From: an uncultured Eubacteriales bacterium
GTDB taxonomy: Bacteria > Bacillota > Clostridia > Oscillospirales > Acutalibacteraceae
DNA length: 56,903 nucleotides
Reading direction: 5' to 3'
Assembly: GCA_900317815.1 (NCBI GenBank)
Contig: ONIC01000061.1
Coordinates: 1 to 56,903, forward strand
The translations under genes and the position numbers were made by a program. Positions 7,852 through 16,372 of this stretch are shown piece after piece. How positions within the stretch are numbered: position 1 is the first letter of the stretch; each line of letters opens with the position of its first letter. The notes beneath the pieces are model-generated. The model was not told the DNA's origin. It ran no database searches and saw only the letters and a list, made by a program, of their open reading frames with translations.

Positions 7852-9429
7852 TCACATCCTTTCCTCGGCTGCTATAAAATCGACACAGCAATTGCCGTTC
7901 GACTCAGACACGATAGTGAGCTTTTTATAATCATCCGAACTTTGAGGAAAGTCGATTCTGTAATGTGCGCCTCGGCTTTCTTTTCTTGCAAGCGCCGACT
8001 TGCCCATAGTTATGCCAAGTTCGATGCGATCGCGGTCGATTGAGGATAGATCATCCGACATCTTTAGCGCCTCAAGTCTGCGGCACATTTTTATGATGCC
8101 TTCGTTGTCACGAACGATTCCAAGACCTTCGAGCAGGATATCTCGAAGCTGCGCTCTGACAGCCGGCGAAGACACGCTGAGTTTTCTCTCCTCAGTTTCA
8201 ATAACGGCAGCCTCAGCCGCTGTCTCAGATGCTGTTTTTGCCGCGACCTTTCCTCCGTATATCGCGCCGAGCAAGGAGTTGCCGCCGAGCCTGTTGGCAC
8301 CGTGGTACTTGCAGGCTGCTTCTCCTGCGGCATATAGTCCGGAAATATTTGTCTCATGTGCATCGCTCACGCTTATTCCGCCCATAAAGAAATGTATTCC
8401 GGGGCTGACGGCTATCGGTTCTGTCTTCGGGTCTTTTTTCAGGTAAGATATGATCTCTCGTCTTAAATCGGAAAGTTTACCGTTCCATACCTTATCTTCT
8501 ATAGAGGTCATATCGAGAAATACCTCCCCCGAACATTTATCATCGTGCATCACAAAGTACATTTCCCGTGAAACTACATCGCGGGGCATCAAATTCCCGA
8601 GTTCGGGGTATTTTTCTTCCATGAAGTACCATGGTTTACCGTCTTTAAGAGTAAAGAGCCTGCCGCCCTCACCGCGCGCAGCTTCGCTGATAAGCATTCT
8701 TTTCCCGCTTATCCCGACAGTCGTGGGATGGTACTGTATGAATTCGAGATCGGCAAATATAACGCCTGCTTTGTACGCCAATGCAGCAGCATTTCCTGTA
8801 TTCTGGGTTGTTCCTGTGGTCGCTCCCTCGAAAAATCCGTTTAGTCCGCCTGTACAAAGGATTGTGTTACCGTAAAAAAGATAAGTCTGTTGTGTGTGGG
8901 TATCAAGAACGGTAATACTGTCGAGCTGCCCGTTTGAAACATTTATCCCGACAAGCTCATGGTGAAGATATCGGGTAACTATCCCTTTGGCTTCGTATTT
9001 TCTCACCTCATCGATCAGCGCAGTCATTATCATTTTGCCTGTGCTGCTTTTTGAGAAAGCAGTGCGTTTCTTTTTTTGCCCTCCGAAGTTTCGAAGAAGG
9101 ATCCGTCCGTTATCATTATTGAATGGCGTACCTAAGAGATACAGTTCACGAACTATATCCGGCGCACTTTCTGTAAGGTTACGTACTGCCGACTCAGATT
9201 CAAGAAAGCATCCGCCTTTCATGGTATCGGCAAAATGCTCTGCCATGCTGTCATTTTCCCCCATTGTATCCAATGCAGCATTTATTCCGCCTTCAGCCAA
9301 TACTGACTGAGCACGTTCCGAAGGCATAGATGATATCAATCGGCTTGATACACCGAGCTTTGAGAGAGTTATTGCAGCAGACAGTCCTGACAATCCTGCT
9401 CCGACTATATTTACAACTTTATCGTTCAT
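7852..9429 (-). CDS. Fumarate reductase/succinate dehydrogenase-like flavoprotein, covalent FAD histidine replaced by Gln
   Basis: This 525-residue subunit carries FAD and the dicarboxylate site. The start is the ATG at 9429 with AGGTG six bases ahead; a GTG at 9438 directly abuts the preceding stop. The dinucleotide site is GAGLSGLSAA (10-19). Active-site residues known from E. coli FrdA are present: His234 (QYHPT), Glu254 (RGEGG), Arg283 (PRDVVSR), His346 (HFFMGGI) and Arg380 (HGANRLGGNS). The histidine that covalently holds FAD (SHTVAAxGG context) is Gln41 here (ERAQSVLAEGG), so FAD is probably bound non-covalently. In E. coli FrdA, loss of this bond spares fumarate reduction more than succinate oxidation, which hints at a reductase. 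No Tat or Sec signal is seen, so it faces the cytoplasm. Confidence 0.92.
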   Translation of the reverse strand: MNDKVVNIVGAGLSGLSAAITLSKLGVSSRLISSMPSERAQSVLAEGGINAALDTMGENDSMAEHFADTMKGGCFLESESAVRNLTESAPDIVRELYLLGTPFNNDNGRILLRNFGGQKKKRTAFSKSSTGKMIMTALIDEVRKYEAKGIVTRYLHHELVGINVSNGQLDSITVLDTHTQQTYLFYGNTILCTGGLNGFFEGATTGTTQNTGNAAALAYKAGVIFADLEFIQYHPTTVGISGKRMLISEAARGEGGRLFTLKDGKPWYFMEEKYPELGNLMPRDVVSREMYFVMHDDKCSGEVFLDMTSIEDKVWNGKLSDLRREIISYLKKDPKTEPIAVSPGIHFFMGGISVSDAHETNISGLYAAGEAACKYHGANRLGGNSLLGAIYGGKVAAKTASETAAEAAVIETEERKLSVSSPAVRAQLRDILLEGLGIVRDNEGIIKMCRRLEALKMSDDLSSIDRDRIELGITMGKSALARKESRGAHYRIDFPQSSDDYKKLTIVSESNGNCCVDFIAAEERM

Positions 9430-9438
9430 ACAAGTCAC

Positions 9439-9981
9439 CTATGATGCGATCCAACGCAGATAATAAAACGCAAACGCACACGCTGCGAGAAGAAGAATAA
9501 CAGATATTACAAAAATCGTATCATGTGACCACAGCTTAGGTCTTTTTATACCGAACGCTGTCATAGCAGGTTCGATATTTGTGATAACATGAAAAGCGAT
9601 CGTCAACACGAGCAGCAACTGCGATACAAGAAGAACAGGGCTAAATTCTACCAACCTAAAAGAACCGTTTCTTTCGGTGCCTTTAAATATCATAAGGTGC
9701 ATAATAAGAGGTATCAGGATAGCAAAGCCACTGATACGGCGCGCCCAGAAAAGCTTGTTTTCTTTGAAATAACCTGCTCCAGACTTTTTTCTTGCATAAA
9801 GTGACTGATACGTCAGAACAGAAGTCACGATAACGTGAGCGAAAATAAAACAAAAACAGATCCACGCTGCAGGCTTCAATGCATCGGCGTTTGTTCCGAA
9901 GAGCTTGAAAGCTCCCATTACAGCATGAGCGATAAATGTCAGGAGCATACCGATCACAAGAAACATATTGATCTTTCTCAA
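9439..9981 (-). CDS. Cytochrome b membrane anchor subunit, SdhC/FrdC type
   Basis: This 180-residue protein has five predicted membrane helices, near 6-26, 38-58, 82-100, 114-135 and 154-175. Histidines sit inside helices at 19, 49, 95 and 131, the pattern of single-chain diheme anchors (type B, as in Bacillus or Wolinella). These exchange electrons with menaquinone. It overlaps the upstream gene by 4 bases (ATGA) and its stop lies 9 bases before the flavoprotein ATG. With the next two genes it makes a complete three-subunit membrane complex. Confidence 0.85.
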   Translation of the reverse strand: MRKINMFLVIGMLLTFIAHAVMGAFKLFGTNADALKPAAWICFCFIFAHVIVTSVLTYQSLYARKKSGAGYFKENKLFWARRISGFAILIPLIMHLMIFKGTERNGSFRLVEFSPVLLVSQLLLVLTIAFHVITNIEPAMTAFGIKRPKLWSHDTIFVISVILLLAACAFAFYYLRWIAS

Positions 9982-10478
9982 TTATCCGTCACCCCCGAAA
10001 TATATACTGTCTCGAATGTATTGCTGAGAAATGTTCCGTCAAGACCAAGTATATCCGACATTTCTTTTGACATGACCACTATGTCTGCATGCCCTGTTTC
10101 AAGCTTGGAAGCAATGAGAACACCGTCTTCAGTTCTTAATGACATCTGATTTTCGGGAAGCTGTACCCTGAACCGTTCAGCAAGTTGAAGAGCGCTTTCA
10201 TCCGAATTTACAGCGAGGCAAGATACATCGTCAAAGATGACGGCATATTTATCGTTAAAAAAATCGATCCAATCGCCGATGTTACTATCATGAAGAGATC
10301 TATTGATAAATATAACGAACTCTCCCGATGGGGAATCAGGAAGTTCAAGCGTTGCCTGTGTTACGGCATCGGGGGTATTAGCAAATATATCTGTATATTT
10401 ATAGGCAGGTATACCGATTAACAGCGAGGTTATGGCTAACGTTAACAGAGCATGAAACACTGTACCGCCGATCTTCAT
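9978..10478 (-). CDS. Membrane-anchored protein of unknown function in the iron/flavin operon
   Basis: The 166-residue product has one N-terminal helix (about 6-25) with no lipobox, then a soluble alpha/beta domain rich in acidic residues, presumably outside the cell. Visible elements are EFVIFINRSLHDSNIGDWIDFF and a single cysteine (VSCLAV). I do not recognise a family. It sits between the FMN-binding lipoprotein (12-base gap) and the cytochrome b subunit (4-base overlap). It therefore occupies the junction between the extracytoplasmic flavin protein and the quinone-linked complex. A role as adaptor or assembly factor is a guess from position only. Confidence 0.6.
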   Translation of the reverse strand: MKIGGTVFHALLTLAITSLLIGIPAYKYTDIFANTPDAVTQATLELPDSPSGEFVIFINRSLHDSNIGDWIDFFNDKYAVIFDDVSCLAVNSDESALQLAERFRVQLPENQMSLRTEDGVLIASKLETGHADIVVMSKEMSDILGLDGTFLSNTFETVYISGVTDN

Positions 10479-10490
10479 GACGCTCCTCCG

Positions 10491-10937
10491 TTATTCCTTT
10501 GCAGCTTTTTCAAGAGCATTGATAACAGCCTCTTTAAACTCATCGTAATTGATAGTAGCTCCGCTGATAGCGTCTACCGAATCGATATCACCGGTTTCTA
10601 CAATCATCTGCGCATACTTATCGGCAGCCTGCACCGCTTTCTGAGCTTTCATTCTGTTTTCTTTAGTCAAATCAGCTCCGTAATTCTCATCCTTCAGGGT
10701 GCCGTCAAGCTCATACGTTTTAAATGTGCAGGCTGTAATCTTGTTGTCCTTAACCGTTATTTCAACCTCACCATATCCTGCTCCCTGACCGTCCTCGTCT
10801 GCCTGACGATCTGCACTTCTGCCTGTGTAAGTACCGTCATTCAGATCCGATGGTATGCTTTTACTCCCGCAGCCAGATGCCAGCATAAGCGTTAGCGCAG
10901 CCGCTATAACAGCAATCGCTCTGATTTTTCTTTTCAT
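10491..10937 (-). CDS. FMN-binding lipoprotein with flavinylation motif
   Basis: The ATG at 10937 follows GGAGGCAGCAAT and gives 148 residues. The lipobox is LASGC (Cys23). Residues about 45-148 form an FMN_bind domain ending in DAISGATINYDEF. SGAT (125-128) is the motif in which the threonine (Thr128) receives FMN covalently through ApbE-type transferases. Such proteins carry electrons outside the membrane, for example in Rnf/Nqr subunits and in the extracellular electron transfer protein PplA. Here it follows the ABC exporter genes of an FTR1/P19 iron system, where Campylobacter has thioredoxin-like genes. Reduction of ferric iron or cupric ion at the cell surface is a reasonable inference. 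No apbE gene is in the window. Confidence 0.88.
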   Translation of the reverse strand: MKRKIRAIAVIAAALTLMLASGCGSKSIPSDLNDGTYTGRSADRQADEDGQGAGYGEVEITVKDNKITACTFKTYELDGTLKDENYGADLTKENRMKAQKAVQAADKYAQMIVETGDIDSVDAISGATINYDEFKEAVINALEKAAKE

Positions 10938-10950
10938 ATTGCTGCCTCCT

Positions 10951-11628
10951 TCAGTCCGAAAATGATTCATTCTTTTTATCGGAAACAATTTTCCCATGTT
11001 CCAGTCTTACAATTCTCTGCGCTACCTCTCCTACCTCGGGATCGTGAGTTACTACAACAAGGCTTGTACCTTCCTTATGAAGTTGACGGAAAATGTCGAG
11101 AACTATGTTTTCGTTTTTCTCGTCAAGATTACCTGTGGGTTCATCGGCCAGTATCAGCTCGGGTGAGTTAATAAGTGCACGCGCAATGCAGACTCTTTGC
11201 TGCTCGCCTCCCGAAAGCTGGCTCGGCAGATGCTTTGCGCGATCCTTTAATCCAACTCGTTCAAGCGCTGCGAGCGCTTCTTTTTCATCTGGCATGCTGT
11301 GGTAATACTGAGCGACCATAACGTTTTCAACTGCATTCAGATAGTTGATGAGGTGAAACTGCTGGAAAACAAGTCCGATCTTATCACGGTGAAATTCGGT
11401 AAGTTTACGGCGGCTCTCTTTTGAGATATCTTTACCATCAAAAATTACCTGTCCGCTCGTAGGCTTATCCATACAGCCGATAATATTCATCATCGTGCTT
11501 TTTCCCGAACCCGACGGACCCATAATTGCGATCCATTCACCCTTATCAACATCAAGACTGACGTTATCGAGTGCGTGAAGATCTCCGTATATTTTTGAAA
11601 TATTCTTTAATTCAAGTAGCTTACTCAT
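10951..11628 (-). CDS. ABC transporter ATPase of the P19-type iron locus
   Basis: The ATG at 11628 with AAAGGAG ahead gives 225 residues. Walker A is GPSGSGKST (37-45). The Q-loop is VFQQFHL, the signature [15 protein letters not shown], Walker B LILADEPT, and the H-loop VVTHDP. It belongs to the LolD/MacB group and would energise the two permeases immediately upstream. In the Campylobacter P19 locus the equivalent gene (Cj1663 type) also follows two FtsX-type permeases. The FMN-binding lipoprotein gene starts 13 bases behind it. Confidence 0.92.
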   Translation of the reverse strand: MSKLLELKNISKIYGDLHALDNVSLDVDKGEWIAIMGPSGSGKSTMMNIIGCMDKPTSGQVIFDGKDISKESRRKLTEFHRDKIGLVFQQFHLINYLNAVENVMVAQYYHSMPDEKEALAALERVGLKDRAKHLPSQLSGGEQQRVCIARALINSPELILADEPTGNLDEKNENIVLDIFRQLHKEGTSLVVVTHDPEVGEVAQRIVRLEHGKIVSDKKNESFSD

Positions 11629-11629
11629 A

Positions 11630-12835
11630 TTATTCTCCTTTAAGCACAAGCGCAGGATCGACCTCTACAGCGCTTTTTATCGGAATAAGGCACGCTAGCC
11701 CCGTAACAAGGACAGATGCCGCAATGGTGATCGGGATCAGCAAAGGTCTGAAGGTGATAGAACTGCTGAAAACATTCATACTTACAAACTGAGCAAAATA
11801 GTATCCGAGAACCGAGCCGAGGATACCTCCCACTCCGCCAAGAAGAAGACCTTCGCACATAAACTCGGCTATAATGCTCGAATTAAGAGCACCGAGAGCC
11901 TTTCGCAAACCTATTTCTTTTCGTCTCTCAGTGATCACGGCTGTCATGGTCGTTGCAACACATATCATAGTCAAAACAAGCACTACCGCCGTGACTATAA
12001 ACACAAGAGACTGAAGTTTCGTCAGAACAGAGCTTTCCGATGCCGTAACTCTTTTAACGAGCTTTGCAGATATTGTTTCGGATTTGCTGTTTATCGTCTC
12101 TGCTACCTGCGAAAGCCTATCCTGCATTGCTGCTGCGCTGACCTCCACGATATCGTATCCTCGGTCGGTCAGGTATAGAGAGGTGAGATCATCAAGAGAA
12201 ACATAGATATATTCCTCTTCCGAGCCTCCCGTTTCGAGTATTCCCGTGACCTCAAGGTCGAGAGAATGGTCGCAATAGAGTTCTCCCGATTCAGGATCAC
12301 TGTAAAATTCGTAAGCCGGGATATCGGAGGTATCTGTCTCTTCTGTGACCTCGAACGAATTGACTGCCGATACTGTATCTCCCTGCTTTATGCCAAGATT
12401 CTCTGCGACCTTAGCACCGACAAGCGCTTGTCCGACGCCGCTCGGCATATTGCCTGAAATATGCCAGTAGGGACTTGTTTTCAATACAGAATCAAAATCT
12501 ATTCCGGCAAGCGTCGCAGGCATATTGTGTATCTTTGTGTTTTCGTATCTGTACGGCGTATATCCCTCAATCTCATCGCTTGAAAACTCGGAGATACCTT
12601 TTTCAAGATCCTCGCGTTGGATATTGTCGTCACCAGAAGGTGTAAAAATAACATTTGCGCCGTAGCTTCGGAACTGCGAACTCATCTGACGAGGAACATC
12701 ATAATAGATCAATTCAAGTCCCGAAAGTATCGTTGCACCGACTACGATAGCAAGAAGTGCAACGATCATTCTCGAACGCCTGCGGACAAGTGAAGCCACA
12801 ACCATTCTGATAAACATTTTTTGCTTTTTATTCAT
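11630..12835 (-). CDS. FtsX/MacB-type ABC permease (second)
   Basis: The start is the ATG at 12835, adjoining a GTG at 12838, with GGGAG ahead. The product has 401 residues. It has one N-terminal helix (about 15-38), an extracellular domain of about 220 residues, then three C-terminal helices with TERRKEIGLRKALGA as coupling segment (about 305-319). The extracellular domain contains one Cys (LYCDHSLDL) with a nearby His. It pairs with the permease upstream (12-base gap) to form a heterodimer driven by the ATPase that follows after one base. The equivalent Campylobacter genes are needed for full P19-linked iron use; their substrate is not known to me. Confidence 0.88.
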   Translation of the reverse strand: MNKKQKMFIRMVVASLVRRRSRMIVALLAIVVGATILSGLELIYYDVPRQMSSQFRSYGANVIFTPSGDDNIQREDLEKGISEFSSDEIEGYTPYRYENTKIHNMPATLAGIDFDSVLKTSPYWHISGNMPSGVGQALVGAKVAENLGIKQGDTVSAVNSFEVTEETDTSDIPAYEFYSDPESGELYCDHSLDLEVTGILETGGSEEEYIYVSLDDLTSLYLTDRGYDIVEVSAAAMQDRLSQVAETINSKSETISAKLVKRVTASESSVLTKLQSLVFIVTAVVLVLTMICVATTMTAVITERRKEIGLRKALGALNSSIIAEFMCEGLLLGGVGGILGSVLGYYFAQFVSMNVFSSSITFRPLLIPITIAASVLVTGLACLIPIKSAVEVDPALVLKGE

Positions 12836-12847
12836 CACAGTTCTCCC

Positions 12848-14146
12848 TTAGTGTCCGCCGTGGAGGACTTCTGACGGGCGAAGCCTCAACAGCATTCTGA
12901 TAGCGGGGATACTTCCCGCAAAAGTTACGGCAAGCACGAGCACCACAACAATAAATGCAACCATGCCGTTCATATCTATTGATGAGGAAAAGACACTCTG
13001 ACCTATGATCTGAGCAAATGCATAACCCATAAAGTATCCTGCCGCCGCGCCGATTATAGACGTAATGGTTATCTCGGTAAGAACAAGCAGAGTGATCTGA
13101 CCGTTAGTTGCTCCGACAGCCTTTAAAAGCGCCAGCTCGCTCGATCTTTCCATAACACCCGAAGTGACAAGGTTTGATATTCCAAGAGTGGCTCCGAGCA
13201 GACTCATAAACGTTATCAAGGTCATCAGAAGCTGTGTCTTTTCAAGTATCTTTCCTTCCGAATCGGCAATCTGACGAACTGCTGACGCAGAGGCCTCGGG
13301 GATCGCCTCTTGGATCTGGAAACATATCGAACTTACGTATGCCGTACAGTACCAAAGATCGTACTCATCACCTGACAAAAGAGAGGGATTTCTCGCTGCT
13401 TTTACGGCAAGCTCATCATCGGGAGACGTTATCGCACTGACTTCGATCTTCTTGACAAAATCTCCCAACCCTGTCAGGCGCTGTTCTGCCGCAAGAGTCG
13501 TAAAGATACACTCGTCGTCATCATCGCCCGAATCAAAAATACCAGCAACAGTGAGTTTCTCTTTACCCTTCTCCCCTTTTACGGTAATGACATCTCCGAC
13601 CTTGATATTCTTTTCCTTGGAGAGCAATGCGCCGACCATGGCATAATTATCACCTGTCAGCTTTTGTTCATCGATCCACTCTCCTTCGACTATGTCCCAC
13701 CAGCTTCGAAGATTTGCTATTCCTGTATCTCGTTGATAAGTCGTACCTTTTTTTACAAATTCAAGACGGTGATCGAACCATGTACCTATAAGCGTGATTT
13801 CATCTCCGTTTAAGGTGACCTTTGTATCATTTACAGGCGCAAAATCAGTAATATTGTTCGCCCAGAAGATCGTCAGCAATTCGCCGAGCGAATCTTCGGA
13901 AATATACTCAGTCTGGGAGTCGTCATTTTCGACGTCGTAAAGCTTGCTGATAACAGCTTCGGACTGCGGAACAACAGTAATGTTCGACCCATAGGTTTTA
14001 AGCTCCGCGTTGATCTTGTCGCCAACATCCAGCATAACATTGAGCATCGCAGTTGCGATAGATGCGCCAAGTGCCACCGTGACGGCGATCATAAGCATTT
14101 TTTTCCATTGCCGCGAGAAAGTGCCGCGGACCATTCTGAAAAACAT
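12848..14146 (-). CDS. FtsX/MacB-type ABC permease (first)
   Basis: The 432-residue product has the same architecture as its neighbour: an N-terminal helix (about 15-36), a large extracellular region, and three C-terminal helices. The coupling segment is MERSSELALLKAVGATNGQI (about 330-349). The extracellular region is very acidic (DSGDDDDECIF), which may matter for cation handling. Ribosome site GAAAGGAA precedes the ATG. It starts 30 bases after the DUF2318 gene, and the C-terminus ends RPSEVLHGGH, with a terminal His. Together with 11630-12835 and 10951-11628 it forms one transporter. Confidence 0.88.
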   Translation of the reverse strand: MFFRMVRGTFSRQWKKMLMIAVTVALGASIATAMLNVMLDVGDKINAELKTYGSNITVVPQSEAVISKLYDVENDDSQTEYISEDSLGELLTIFWANNITDFAPVNDTKVTLNGDEITLIGTWFDHRLEFVKKGTTYQRDTGIANLRSWWDIVEGEWIDEQKLTGDNYAMVGALLSKEKNIKVGDVITVKGEKGKEKLTVAGIFDSGDDDDECIFTTLAAEQRLTGLGDFVKKIEVSAITSPDDELAVKAARNPSLLSGDEYDLWYCTAYVSSICFQIQEAIPEASASAVRQIADSEGKILEKTQLLMTLITFMSLLGATLGISNLVTSGVMERSSELALLKAVGATNGQITLLVLTEITITSIIGAAAGYFMGYAFAQIIGQSVFSSSIDMNGMVAFIVVVLVLAVTFAGSIPAIRMLLRLRPSEVLHGGH

Positions 14147-14176
14147 ATAAACATTTCCTTTCGAACACTCAATTGC

Positions 14177-15472
14177 TCAGTTTTTAAATCTGCTCTGGTT
14201 CTTGACCATTTCTTCGATCGGAACGGTTATGCCGTTTTCGTCTATATCATACTCAATTATGATAGGATTGCAGCCGCCCTTCATTCCGATAGTCGTTTTA
14301 TTCATAACAACATTGCACTTCTTGCAAACTATCTGATCGTCCTTGTTCTCATAATAACCCGCTTCCCCGCAGATCTCACACGCATCAAGTCCGACACCGT
14401 AATTATTCGTGTTCTCCTGCTTTAATACCACGATAAAACGGACAAGCGATCCCTCCTCCGTGGTGTAGCCGAAACGGTGAAGATGACCGTCTTCTACCAT
14501 TTCAAGCGGTACAAACAAAACATCGTTATCGATAATCGGATCTTCAACAGGCGCTTCTCTGATAACAACCGTATTTAGCTTTACAAACAAAGTAGAACAG
14601 AGAATACCGAGTATAAAGCAAACACACAAAACCACGGAGCCTCGCTTTGCACTCCTCCATACTGCCTTCTGCTTCCTGTGTTCTGCATTGGTAGAATAAG
14701 GCTCTTTTGATGTATAGCTTTTTACTATCAGAAATACCGCTTCAATTATAAGGAGGAAAAAGAGGATATATGTGTAAAAACGTGACCCGTTATTGCTTGC
14801 CGCCGCAAAACTGAAAAGTACATCGCTTTCAAATATTTTTCTCGGAATGAGAACAAGCATGAGACGTGCAAAACAGTAGACGGCATAAATCGTATTCACG
14901 CAATAGAAGACAGCACACATGAGCTTTGTATAGCCTTTTTTCCCAGCAACAGCGCACAGCTTATTGGCAGAAACGGCAGAAGCTATACAGATCATCAAGC
15001 CGAGCAAATATCCTCCGAGTCTGAACAAGTATTCAGTAGATAAAACTCCGTTGCCGCCAGTATCAAATTTGAACGGATACACCAAGACATTCGGCAAAGC
15101 GCAATAGATGTACGAAGCGGTGAGAAGCCCAGTAAAAGCTGAAATGAGGATCTCACAGACAGCTTGGAGCTTGGCTTTGCCCGATCTTTTGAAATACCAC
15201 CTTGCAAAAACTACAAGTATCACGGCGGTAATTATAAAGAGACATATTGCGGTCGTGTAGCCATAGGCTCCTACCTTCCAGCCTGCTTTGAGACGTTTTG
15301 TGTTTGTGATATATGCGCGAATACCTGCCGCTATCAGTCCGAGAACCATGCAGATACGGCAGATCATTTTGCCCTTATCGGTCGATGTTCTGTCGATAAA
15401 GGCGAACATTACACCGACGACAAGCGACAAAGCGAGTATATCGGCAGTAACATTTATCAAATATGTAAGCAT
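14177..15472 (-). CDS. DUF2318 multi-pass membrane protein of the iron locus
   Basis: The 431-residue product starts at the ATG preceded by AGGGTGAAGAA. About nine hydrophobic helices occupy residues 1-300. A C-terminal extracytoplasmic domain follows, with a cysteine cluster typical of DUF2318: ACEIC (Cys365, Cys368), VCKKC (Cys383, Cys386) and GGC (Cys401). These probably bind metal or take part in electron transfer. DUF2318 proteins accompany FTR1 and P19 in Campylobacter (Cj1660 type) and elsewhere. The position behind the P19 gene is therefore diagnostic. An intercistronic hairpin (15521-15565) separates it from the P19 gene. Confidence 0.85.
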   Translation of the reverse strand: MLTYLINVTADILALSLVVGVMFAFIDRTSTDKGKMICRICMVLGLIAAGIRAYITNTKRLKAGWKVGAYGYTTAICLFIITAVILVVFARWYFKRSGKAKLQAVCEILISAFTGLLTASYIYCALPNVLVYPFKFDTGGNGVLSTEYLFRLGGYLLGLMICIASAVSANKLCAVAGKKGYTKLMCAVFYCVNTIYAVYCFARLMLVLIPRKIFESDVLFSFAAASNNGSRFYTYILFFLLIIEAVFLIVKSYTSKEPYSTNAEHRKQKAVWRSAKRGSVVLCVCFILGILCSTLFVKLNTVVIREAPVEDPIIDNDVLFVPLEMVEDGHLHRFGYTTEEGSLVRFIVVLKQENTNNYGVGLDACEICGEAGYYENKDDQIVCKKCNVVMNKTTIGMKGGCNPIIIEYDIDENGITVPIEEMVKNQSRFKN

Positions 15473-15520
15473 TTCTTCACCCTAATCAAGAAAAATAGTA
15501 CGGGTCAATAACATGGCGAT

Positions 15521-15565
15521 GACTCCGGGGCGCACAGTGCAAAAATCACAATGCGAACCGGAGTC
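15521..15565 (-). other. Intercistronic hairpin between P19-type and DUF2318 genes
   Basis: GACTCCGG (15521-15528) pairs perfectly with CCGGAGTC (15558-15565), and inside it CGCA pairs with TGCG. There is no T-run on either strand after the stem, so it is not a standard terminator. It may protect or process the highly expressed FTR1-P19 part of the message, or attenuate downstream genes. Confidence 0.6.
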
Positions 15566-15614
15566 TCTTACATCAGCAGAAGCCCCGTAAACTCCCGTCG
15601 ATGCTTATTATGTC

Positions 15615-16286
15615 TTACTCAGCCCAAGCGCCGTCTGTAAACTGCCACTTATCATAAGTGTACTCGATAGCGTCGGGGAATTCGTGAGTTTCGGGACCTG
15701 TTTCATCCGTATGGATAAGGTATGTAGAAGAATCAGGGAACTTCACTGTAAACTTAACTGTATAGAGACCATCGCCTGCCATCTTGATGTTAGCGCCATA
15801 GTGAGGACCATCGGAAGCAGCCATAGGCATAAACGTACCCTCGCTTACCTTGGAACCGTCATCATTCTTTGTTACTTCGTAATTAACAGTGAGGTAAGGA
15901 ACCCAGTCACCTGTACCATAACCGAGACCGTTCTGAAGAGCGGAAACATCAAGCTCAAGGTGGCAGTCATAATCTTCTGCCTTGTAACCGCCTGTCATAT
16001 CAACGGGCTGGAAGTAAACTGCGTTCAGATTGAGGAACTCTTTCTCGACCCCGGAGAAGATCTCTACCTCGGTGAAGCCGAGATCCTCACCGCCATCCTC
16101 TGCCTCCTCAGACTCTGCTGCACTTTCTGCTGCGGACTCGTCAGCTGCTGCGGACTCTGTTACTGTGCTTGTTGTGCCCTCATCGCCTGCCGTGCTTGCA
16201 GTCGAAGCGGAATCGCATGCTGCCATGCTTACGGAAAGCATCATAGCCGCAAGTGCAGCTGCAATGATCTTGGAATACTTCTTCAT
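15615..16286 (-). CDS. P19/Tp34-family periplasmic-type metal-binding lipoprotein
   Basis: The ATG at 16286 with GGAGG ahead gives 223 residues. The lipobox is SMAAC (Cys24). Residues 25-66 form a Ser/Glu-rich linker. Residues about 68-220 are the P19 (Fe2+ transport) domain. Metal ligands line up with C. jejuni P19 (His42, Glu44, Met88, His95, His132) as His109, Glu111, Met155, His162 and His201, with nearly identical spacing. P19 binds copper and iron and works with the FTR1 permease in ferrous or ferric uptake. Here it would be tethered to the outer face of the membrane. It starts 86 bases after the FTR1 stop. Confidence 0.92.
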   Translation of the reverse strand: MKKYSKIIAAALAAMMLSVSMAACDSASTASTAGDEGTTSTVTESAAADESAAESAAESEEAEDGGEDLGFTEVEIFSGVEKEFLNLNAVYFQPVDMTGGYKAEDYDCHLELDVSALQNGLGYGTGDWVPYLTVNYEVTKNDDGSKVSEGTFMPMAASDGPHYGANIKMAGDGLYTVKFTVKFPDSSTYLIHTDETGPETHEFPDAIEYTYDKWQFTDGAWAE

Positions 16287-16372
16287 TTTATTTGCCTCCA
16301 AAGTGTAAATGTGTATATACTGTATTGTCAACAAACCGGTCATAATTACGGGTGTGACCGAATTATTGCGAA

